Under the pieces are notes generated by a model. The model searched no databases. It saw nothing but the letters and a program-made list of their open reading frames with translations, and had not been told where the DNA came from. From positions 496,001 through 560,000 of the forward strand of contig JAJOHG010000014.1 of the NCBI GenBank assembly GCA_021029095.1: a stretch of DNA of 64,000 nt. The letters run 5' to 3'. Position 1 is the first letter of the stretch; each line of letters begins with the position of its first letter. The stretch comes from Phellopilus nigrolimitatus (taxonomy: Eukaryota; Basidiomycota; Agaricomycetes; Hymenochaetales; Hymenochaetaceae). Made by a program: the position numbers and the translations under genes. This document shows positions 56,491-64,000 of the stretch, in pieces.

Positions 56491-58460
56491 GGGGGGTGAC
56501 AGAAGAGGCGTGGAGCGCCATCTCGTACGACTTGTCACTATGTACATATCCGAAACGGGGAAACCGGGGTAACTAAATTTATACACGTAGATTACCCTCG
56601 GCTTCCACGGCACTTCCCATTTCTAACTTGCTTGTATTCCTGTACGTACTTCGCTGGAATGGTAGTAATCTTATGCAGGACAACGTCGGGAAAGCGTGAT
56701 GTTTGTACTTTTGATGATTCCGCAAGAGCTGGTTTTAAGCGTAAATACGCGCAATATGGACTTCTATATTTGTGGATCAACAATGCAGCATAGCTATACA
56801 GCCTTTGCATTATGCATGATACAGCATGTGCTTCTGTCCAATATCATTTCGACTGTCATCAGTGAAATGAAAGTTCCATCAAGGACAGCCTCGGCCTGAT
56901 GCGCATGAGGAGCTCCAGTTATTTTCGGATCGCCGCCAATAGTCCATTTACATAGCGCTAAAAATAAAGTTAACGACTAACCGGAGTCCCTATTATCGTA
57001 TAGCTGCAGAAATCTTATAAATCAACAGCGAATATAATGCTGTACGGGGAAAAACTGTCGGCTGTTTATCGCACGTTGTTGATGCTTCAGATCCCTCTCT
57101 TCTAGCTGGGGCAAAAGATATTACATATACTGTATATGGACAATCATCGCAAGTATATTCATAGTAGATAGCTGTGGACCTTCAGACACTTACAGGTTGG
57201 ACCGGACGCTGGTATCTGCAAGCCGAGCCTGTCATTGTGGACAAAAAAATGACAGCACAGTCTGCGGAATACCATGCGCGCTTTGGCCTACCAGCCACCT
57301 GGGATCTTGTCCCTTCTTCGAAATTATACACACTTGCCCTCGTAGTAAAGGATGTAGGGACGCAGGCCTGAATCAATGGCGTCCCGCTGTTTCATCCAAG
57401 ACCAGTAGCGATAGGACGCACGTGCGCTCTATAATCACTTTTGTCAAGGAGTTATTGGTATTCTTGCTTCAATACCACGATGAAGGTAGGTGTCGGTATG
57501 TCGGACTCTAACAAAAACTGAGGTCCTTACCGCCTAGAGGGAGGTGAGACTCTTATTTTTTGTAGCGTATATTCGCAACCGACAGAGCAGCTTCAAAGTA
57601 GTTACATTCTGCCTTGCACTTGGAGAAAAGGGTAAGTCATTTAAAATACAGAAATGATAGCATTTTCTCACTTTAAAGTTTGTTTTAGGATCCAAAAAGG
57701 GGACTTTTCAATTCCAACACAATGTTCAAAGTCGAGTCGTCGGTGGCAGTTTGGCCGCAAAATCTCCTGATTTCAGCGACTAACGAACAAACCCCTTGAA
57801 AGCTTACAGTTGAAACCGTCTTCAGGTTCGTTGCCGTGAGATAATTGGAATATCTCCTTGTTTTTTCGAGGATAGAAACACGTATGCTGCAGTGTGCACA
57901 TTGCAGGAAGGGGATTTCCAACCAGCAAACCTCACTGTAATTACGTAAATTTTGATAGGAAGGCGTGTGAAACTACTTTTTCTGTCATGCCATGACAAGC
58001 TCAGCTCTCTTCCACCATGGCATTCTCATTGTCTACCGAGAAATGTCATCCTCATAGATTTTGCTCACAGAAAATTCTCTCATCATTCTCACATTGCTTT
58101 ATTTTGCTACGAACTCGTGCGGGACGAAATTGTGAGTGTTCGGTTTGCACTTTGCGTATCTCAACGTTATGAATGCCCGATAATTAATTCTCAGACTTCT
58201 TCATCTGACAAGTCATTATACATTTAGCCTACAGACCTTGGAAAAGACGCCGCGCTTCGATGAAAGCTGTTACATGAATATCGGTGTTTTATATTGATGC
58301 GACTTCCCGGTATTGATGGAAAGTTCGCTCACTTTGCATCGATGGTTGCATTGCGCATGCGAAGTTTGTTTTTCCTTGTGCATAATCAGCATAACAAGGA
58401 TGCCAGAACATAAAGCAGTTCAAAGGGAATAAGGGTGGCCCGCTTACTCCCCACCTCTGC
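56491..58460. other. Long region without a supported gene
   Basis: About 2 kb, AT-rich. Frames of 60-100 codons occur on both strands (for example 57174-57371 plus, 57952-58227 plus) but none has family features or credible splicing. The left end holds the GH5 promoter, the right end the F-box promoter. Confidence 0.45.
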
Positions 58461-59867
58461 ATGAACGACAGTCTTAACTCTGGTAACGTACCGGAGGGAG
58501 GATATTCTGAAGCAATCCCTTCTTTATCTCATTTATCTCCTCCTTCCACAGGCCAAACAAAAGGTGTCGCTCCAAGCGATGCACCATCACATCCTATAAA
58601 CCACATTCCTTTGGAAATCCTTACTGAAATCTTTCTTCATTTACCACGCAGCCTTGAAGCAACCGAGGCGCCGCTTATCCTCACAGGTGTGTGTCGGAAA
58701 TGGCGCGAAGCTGCACTTGCATGTCCCGAGCTCTGGGACACGATCATCCTCCCGCTACCGTCCAAGGGCATGACCACTCGAGAGAACAGACTCATCAAGA
58801 TGTTCCTCCAAAGGTCAGGAGCCCGCCCGCTCAATGTTGACCTTGGGCTAGTGGTTAATGTCTATTTGCGGGGCGTTCCGAAAAGCCACTATCAGCTGGT
58901 AGACATGGTCGTTAATAGTCTTGTCCCTCACGCGGGCCGGATCAAAGTTTTGAACCGTGTTATGCCCTCGCATTTCTTACACCAATTCTCACTTGGAAAT
59001 CTTCGTCGCCTAGAAAAGCTTCTGATTTGCAAAGACCAAGACCCTAGTCATATAGACCGCCCTGCTGGAGAAAGGCTTCCTGACAGCCTTCGGAGTCTTA
59101 ATCTGTACGAAACATCATTCAACATCACTCAGATGTTTCCCCTGCCGCCGCTGTCGCAATTGCACCTCCGGCGACCCCGTGGAAATGGAAAGCTGTCTGT
59201 GCCTCAGATTCTTAATGTACTGTCAGAACTGCCTCGCCTCAGGTCTTGTACGCTTGAAATTAGTCGCTCTTCTGCAACGCATCCAGAAGAAACACTGAAT
59301 TGCTTGACACCTATCATCTTGACTGACCTCGAAGAACTTCACATTACTTGGTCGAATGGCATCGACGTCGGTGCTTTCCTGAATGTTCTCGAGACGCCAA
59401 GTCTCGTCAGCATAGTCTTGCATTGTTATCTTCCAAGAAGCTGCCCATGGACAGAGATAATTAATTTTATCAAACGCTGCAAACCTCCTCTCAAGATCTT
59501 CTCCTTCAAGTTGGGGGGTCATGGAACTGTTCCTTTAAGCTTTTTGAACTGTCTCAAAGAATGTGGAAAATTGGAAGACCTGTCGCTCATCCGTTTCAAC
59601 ATTGACAGCACGTTTCTATCTGCGCTCACCTTCGAGCCCGGCAGAGAAAGACTGGTACCTGTTCTGAAGTATCTCGACTTGGAATGGTGTCGGTTTCCTG
59701 AGTTCACCTCTTTGCTGAAAATGCTTAAATCCCGCGGTTGCGAGTTGCTGGATCGCGACGGAAGACTAAAATATCACTTCAGGACGTGCCCTAACACCGC
59801 GGCTGGGTCTGATTCAGAGTTGTTGAATCACTGCAGAATAGAGAATCCAAAGATGCGTCTATATTGA
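58461..59867 (+). CDS. F-box protein (agaricomycete type)
   Basis: Single-exon gene of 468 codons. The F-box reads 'INHIPLEILTEIFLHLPRSL' and is followed by 'LILTGVCRKWREAALACPEL' and 'WDTIILPLPS', the very common arrangement in mushroom F-box families (VCRxWRxIAxxTPxLW). The rest has loose leucine-rich repeats ('LRSLNLYETSFNITQMFPLP', 'LEELHITWSNGIDVGAFLNV', 'LKYLDLEWCRFPEFTSLLKM'). Presumed substrate receptor of an SCF ubiquitin ligase; substrate unknown. It is unrelated in sequence to the F-box gene at 34.5 kb beyond the F-box itself. Confidence 0.85.
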   Translation: MNDSLNSGNVPEGGYSEAIPSLSHLSPPSTGQTKGVAPSDAPSHPINHIPLEILTEIFLHLPRSLEATEAPLILTGVCRKWREAALACPELWDTIILPLPSKGMTTRENRLIKMFLQRSGARPLNVDLGLVVNVYLRGVPKSHYQLVDMVVNSLVPHAGRIKVLNRVMPSHFLHQFSLGNLRRLEKLLICKDQDPSHIDRPAGERLPDSLRSLNLYETSFNITQMFPLPPLSQLHLRRPRGNGKLSVPQILNVLSELPRLRSCTLEISRSSATHPEETLNCLTPIILTDLEELHITWSNGIDVGAFLNVLETPSLVSIVLHCYLPRSCPWTEIINFIKRCKPPLKIFSFKLGGHGTVPLSFLNCLKECGKLEDLSLIRFNIDSTFLSALTFEPGRERLVPVLKYLDLEWCRFPEFTSLLKMLKSRGCELLDRDGRLKYHFRTCPNTAAGSDSELLNHCRIENPKMRLY

Positions 59868-60175
59868 TCTTGTATTACAACAAGTGACAGCAAAGTGTAT
59901 ACATGAACGTAAGTACTACAAGTGTTTGTAGTAGTAGTTCCGTCAATAAACATTTGTACATTCAATACTTACATGTGTAGTTGCTCGATAGTACAAGAGG
60001 AGAGACCGGCCCTAAACACCATTGCGCCAACTTTTTTTGCGTCGGCACTGCTTTCCTCAACTTACTTCCTCCTACCTTGGACCCTTTACTCTTGGGCATC
60101 GTCCCTTTGCCGTTCTTGTCGTTTGAAGCATTAATTTGCTTCAATCCACCCGCGTCAGCTCCGTCAGCGCCCAAC
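59868..60175. other. Intergenic region upstream of eIF2A
   Basis: Contains the F-box gene 3' flank and the eIF2A promoter. A minus-strand frame at 59962-60177 has a basic, Lys/Gly-rich product but overlaps the eIF2A start and is not claimed. Confidence 0.4.
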
Positions 60176-62413
60176 ATGTCCTCGCCGATGTCTCAACAAT
60201 ACTCATGTACGGTCGACTTGATGATCTTATGGTCTAGCTGAGACTTACGCTTGTGCTGCTAGATCGGTCGCAGAAGACCCTTGGACTTGTAGGCGGGTCG
60301 CCTGATTACGAGTCTGTCAAGGGTTTTGAGGCGCCGACGACCACCTCGCGCATGTACAACTACAGTCCGGATGGCCGTCTATATGCCTACGTTCTCCCCG
60401 AATGGTATGTCGTGATTTTTCTTTTCTTTTATCGTTGTCGTGCTCTGTCCGCTGATATACATGTATTCTCTGTTGAGAAGCGTTCGAATCCATTATGCGG
60501 AGAGTGCTGAATTGTTGCGAGAGTTACCTCTGCGGAACATCGTGGAGATCGGTTTTTCGCCGAGGGGCACGTACATCTCGACATGGGAGCGCCTAGGTGT
60601 GTGCATTCGCATACCATCTTCGATTTCTAAACATGGTATCTACAGTCAAATTGGAGGACAACGCCCAGCACAAAAATCTGCGCATATTCTCGGTCTCGAG
60701 CGGCGAAGAGCTCACGTCATTCACGCAGAAAGCTCAGGGCGGTTGGGAACTGCAGTTCACGATCTCAGAATCGCATGCTGTTCGCCTCGTCGGCCAGGAA
60801 ATACAAGTGTTCCAACCCGCAGACTGGTCGAAGGGCGTGGTCGACAAGCTCAAAGTCGAGGGTGTGACAACTATCTCCTTAAGTCCGGGCCTCAACCCCT
60901 CTTTGGCTGTATTTGTAGCCGAAAAGAATGGGCAACCCGCCAATATCAGGATTTATAGTCTACTGTCCTTGGCCAGTCCGCCGGCGTGTCAAAAGTCGAC
61001 CTTCCGGGCGGAGCACGCGCAGTTTAAGTGGAACACGATTGGCACACAGGTCCTTGCGCTCATTCGGACAGACGTCGACGCGACCAACAAGAGTTACTAC
61101 GGCGAGACGCGGCTGTACCTGCTCAGTTCATCAGGAAACTTTGATTGTCAGGTCGCGGCGCCCAAGGAGGGGCCCATCCACGACTTTGCGTGGAGTCCGA
61201 ATTCGAAGGAGTTCGGCGTCGTCTGCGGTTGTACGTGCCTTCATTCGCCCATCCCGTACTATCGGTTCTGATGTCTTCTGCCTAGTTACGCCGATGAAGA
61301 CAGTGATTTTTGATAGTCACGTTCGCATCCTGCACGATTTCGGGACTGCGCCGCACAACTTCATATCTTTCAACCCGCAGGGGCGCCTGATTGCGCTTGC
61401 AGGGTTCGGTAATATGTCCGGCAAGCTCACTATCTACGACAGGCGTTCGCTTGAAAAGATTGCGACTATCGACGCGCCGAACACGACTTTCTGCGAATGG
61501 TCACCGGATGGCCGCTTCATCTTCACCGCAACGTTGTCGCCGCGTTTGCGCGTAGACAATGGCATCAAGGTTTGGCACTGCTCCGGCCCACTTGTGCACG
61601 TTCAGCTCGTAGAAGAGCTTTACCAGGCTTCGTGGCGGCCCATCCCCGTGGACGTAGTTGGGCCCTTCCCACAGGCCATCCCGCCTCCGCCCGCGCCGAA
61701 CCCGAGCGTCGCTCTTTTCAATGCGGGTGCGAAGCCTACTCCTTCGAAACCCGTTGGAGCATATCGCCCACCCGGTGCGCGGGGATCAGACCCATCAAAA
61801 GTGTACAACCGTGGAGACAGCGAGCCGCCCAGCGGTGCGAACACGCCGACGCGGCCGTATAACCGAAGTCCTGCCCCAGGCGTGAACGGCAACCACTCGA
61901 ACGGCTATGGGGGAGCAGGCCGCGGGCGCGGGCGTTACGTTCCTGGTGCGGCGCTCACTTCGCCAAGTCCTGGGCGCGACGAAAAGAAGCCGATAAAAAA
62001 GAAGGGCAAGGGCAAAAAGCCAGAGGGAGCCCCGAGCGGGGTAGCAACGCCTATTGTTGGCGACGAGGGCGCCAAGCCGCTCACGCAAATTAATATCGTG
62101 GAGCTCCAGGCTGCTCCAGCAGCCGGAGACGCCGAGACTGTTCCGCTCACTCCCGGTGTGGACCCCGCCCTCGATCCCGTCTCGAAAAAGATACGGAATC
62201 TCAAAAAGAAGGTTTGTTGTCTTTATGTACATTTCTCTAAGTAACGCTGAGTCCCTCTCTACTCAGCTCAAGGCCATTGGTGATCTTAAGGAAAGACGCG
62301 ACAAAGGCGAGAGGCTCGAGGACACTCAGGTCAAGAAGATCGATGCTGAGGACTCGATTCACGAGGAATTGGGAAAGCTTGCTGCGCAAAGTGGCGTTTC
62401 CATCGCCGATTGA
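60176..62413 (+). CDS. Eukaryotic translation initiation factor 2A
   Basis: WD-repeat protein that can deliver initiator Met-tRNA to the 40S subunit independently of eIF2. Exons 60176-60206, 60263-60404, 60481-60598, 60646-61227, 61286-62211 and 62267-62413. They read 'MSSPMSQQYSYRSQKTLGLV', 'SRMYNYSPDGRLYAYVLPE', 'VRIHYAESAELLRELPL', 'YISTWERLVKLEDNAQHKNL', then the propeller: 'KSTFRAEHAQFKWN', 'FAWSPNSKEFGVVCG', 'ILHDFGTAPHNFISFNPQGR', 'TTFCEWSPDGRFIFTATLSP', 'LRVDNGIKVWHCSG'. After a Pro/Gly-rich, basic linker the C-terminus 'KKIRNLKKKLKAIGDLKERR' is the conserved eIF2A helix. Length about 650 residues, normal for fungi. Confidence 0.95.
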
Positions 62414-64000
62414 CCATACTGCACTCTACTAGACTTTCCCGTCCGCTCTCCTGTTGTTATCGCCTGTATTGTTTTCTGAGGTCTATTGGCATATTTGTAT
62501 TTGTCATTCAAATGACAATGTGTTTCTGTGAGTTCGCAGGTCTATCCCATTAGTGCATGAGCTTCTATGGTTGATCATGCTATGGCCAATCATGCTATGG
62601 CCAATCACGTCAACTTCGGTATCACGCGGCGGTATCTCGCCGAATGGTCTCTTTCTTGAGTCTGCTTCTCAATTCTATAATAAAAACGACAAGACGTGAA
62701 TGTTTCCTGTTCTGAAGGCAGGTCTTTCGAGCCTAATCGCGGGTTTTCATACTGACCTAAGGCCATGCGAGGATCATGGAGAACCCCGGTTTCAACCTGA
62801 AGACGGGGTACGTAACGTGAGTGATTGAAAAACGCGTTCTTAGTTTGATGTGACAAAAATCTTTCCGCCTCCTTCCTTTCCGCGGCCAGGTCAGTGAGAA
62901 AAAATGGTCAAAACATCCTGAATCCAAATTTCCTGTCCATAGCGGCACATCATCGAAAAATGACTTAACGAAGATGAGAGCCGTAACGTGGCTCGAGGCA
63001 GGCACATGCGTGAATCTCTGATTCTTCTCTTCTTCCCCTAGAAATTCCATATTTCGCTATTGCCCTCGTGTCGGCTGGGTTTAGCTAGCTGCTTCTGGGA
63101 AGGTTCCTGCGGGCCTACGGGTGATGAAGCCACATGGTTGTCCAGCGAACGGTTCGCATTGAGTGCATGGTACCCCCGGCGCCACATTTGAATGGTAGAT
63201 CAAAGCTGCGTCACGCCTTGCGGCGCAGACGAAGCAGATATCTGCTTGTTTCAGCAGCCTCTTACCGCACCAATTGAATTGTCCTCTAGGAGCTGCCTTA
63301 TGTACTCCCTTCCCAAAAACATCAGCAAGAATACCGGGACCACAGTATTGATCTTCGATTAATCGTTTTACCACCTAATGTCCTTTGCTCTAATGTCCTT
63401 TTCTTCTCTATACAGTCTGTGAACCTCTGAGCTTTCCATCAGTCGAATCTCTGATATCCAATGCTCAGAAGTCAGGATAATAAGAAGATCATACCGCGCA
63501 ATGAGCGTACAGGAAAGGCAGCGACAGCTACTCGAAGAAGGACACGAGACGACAGAGGACTCCTTACATAGCTCCTAGGGACCATGGAGGCGGATACTCG
63601 AAAAAGGAGATGTGTAAGGGATTGCTTTTTCATTGTCAAGCTGATACACGGAAAGGTGATCTGGAGCTATTTTCAGTTCAGGGATTAATATTGGTTTACA
63701 GAAGGAAGGGACTGCTGACTCCATTTCTGGGAACCCCGCGCCACGGGGATACGTTCTTCACTACACACGCCGCTCACACTCTTAGATAAGTGTTTTGCCA
63801 CGCTAATTCCGGTCTTACGTCTGGTTTTTCTGAGTTCCTGGTAGCAAAGACCGCCGCGTTTTTCCCCTTTCGAAGAGCGTCTATTGCGAAATTATAATAT
63901 TCGATCTCTAACCCTGATGTACTCATCAATTCTTCCCTTTCGCTCGTGTTCTGAAGAACCACCGCTTTGGCGTACGGTCCGATACAGCAAAAGGCCTTCG
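62414..64000. other. Right-end region without a clear gene
   Basis: Two minus-strand frames deserve mention. 63081-63374 encodes a Cys-rich product (pairs 'CFVC', 'CTQC'), without recognised family. 63774-63962 ends a frame ('YYNFAIDALRKGKNAAVFAT') that could be the last exon of a gene entering from the right. A short direct repeat 'atggccaatcatgc' near 62580 was noted. Nothing is firm. Confidence 0.35.

Noticed and set aside
59962..60177. Small basic protein on the minus strand overlapping the eIF2A start
   Set aside because: It overlaps the eIF2A start codon antisense, and no homologue was recognised.

Overview
The window looks like nuclear DNA of a filamentous basidiomycete, most likely an Agaricomycete. 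Nearly every gene is split by short introns (about 50-70 nt, GT-AG). Genes sit close together on both strands, and the set includes a DUF6593 protein, two F-box proteins, a steryl glucosidase of the EGCrP2 type and a DOPA-dioxygenase family protein. No operons, CRISPR arrays or autonomous transposons were seen. Coordinates of spliced genes come from splice sites read by eye and may be off by a base or two.

Layout. 1-15 kb holds housekeeping genes: mitochondrial Trp-tRNA ligase (cut by the left edge), Pol I subunit RPA34.5, SAGA subunit Ada3/Ngg1, an SLC41/MgtE Mg2+ transporter, a sterol glucosyltransferase, a Hos2/HDAC3-type deacetylase and PRPP synthetase. A 282-bp MITE lies between the last two. 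15.9-21.3 kb: DUF6593 protein, PER1/PGAP3, an F-box pseudogene with three stops, an inverted repeat and an orphan ORF. 22-26.4 kb: a 12-exon membrane-protein gene made of two similar modules. It carries three extra tandem copies of a 60-nt exon plus 58-nt intron, and a 16-bp duplication that breaks its last exon. 27-34.3 kb: a MIF-family gene, a GGTTCGG-rich element, glutamate 5-kinase, a DOPA 4,5-dioxygenase-like gene and a secreted PL14-like protein. 34.5-50.9 kb: an intact F-box paralogue, a palindromic element, a Dal5-type MFS transporter, a TMEM70-like protein, ALG2, calcipressin, CWC22, an intron-containing tRNA-Gly(CCC) and an M50B-type membrane protease. 51.7-64 kb: a degenerate RING-like locus, a GH5 steryl-beta-glucosidase ending in a CaaX box, an F-box protein and eIF2A.

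Connections. Enzymes that build and hydrolyse steryl glucosides are both here, about 43 kb apart. Several genes serve the secretory pathway (ALG2, PER1) or gene expression (RPA34.5, Ada3, Hos2, CWC22, eIF2A). Four genes (membrane protein, MIF, DOPA dioxygenase, TMEM70-like) have reading-frame discontinuities. Three of these lie in short repeats, so sequencing or haplotype errors must be weighed against real decay.
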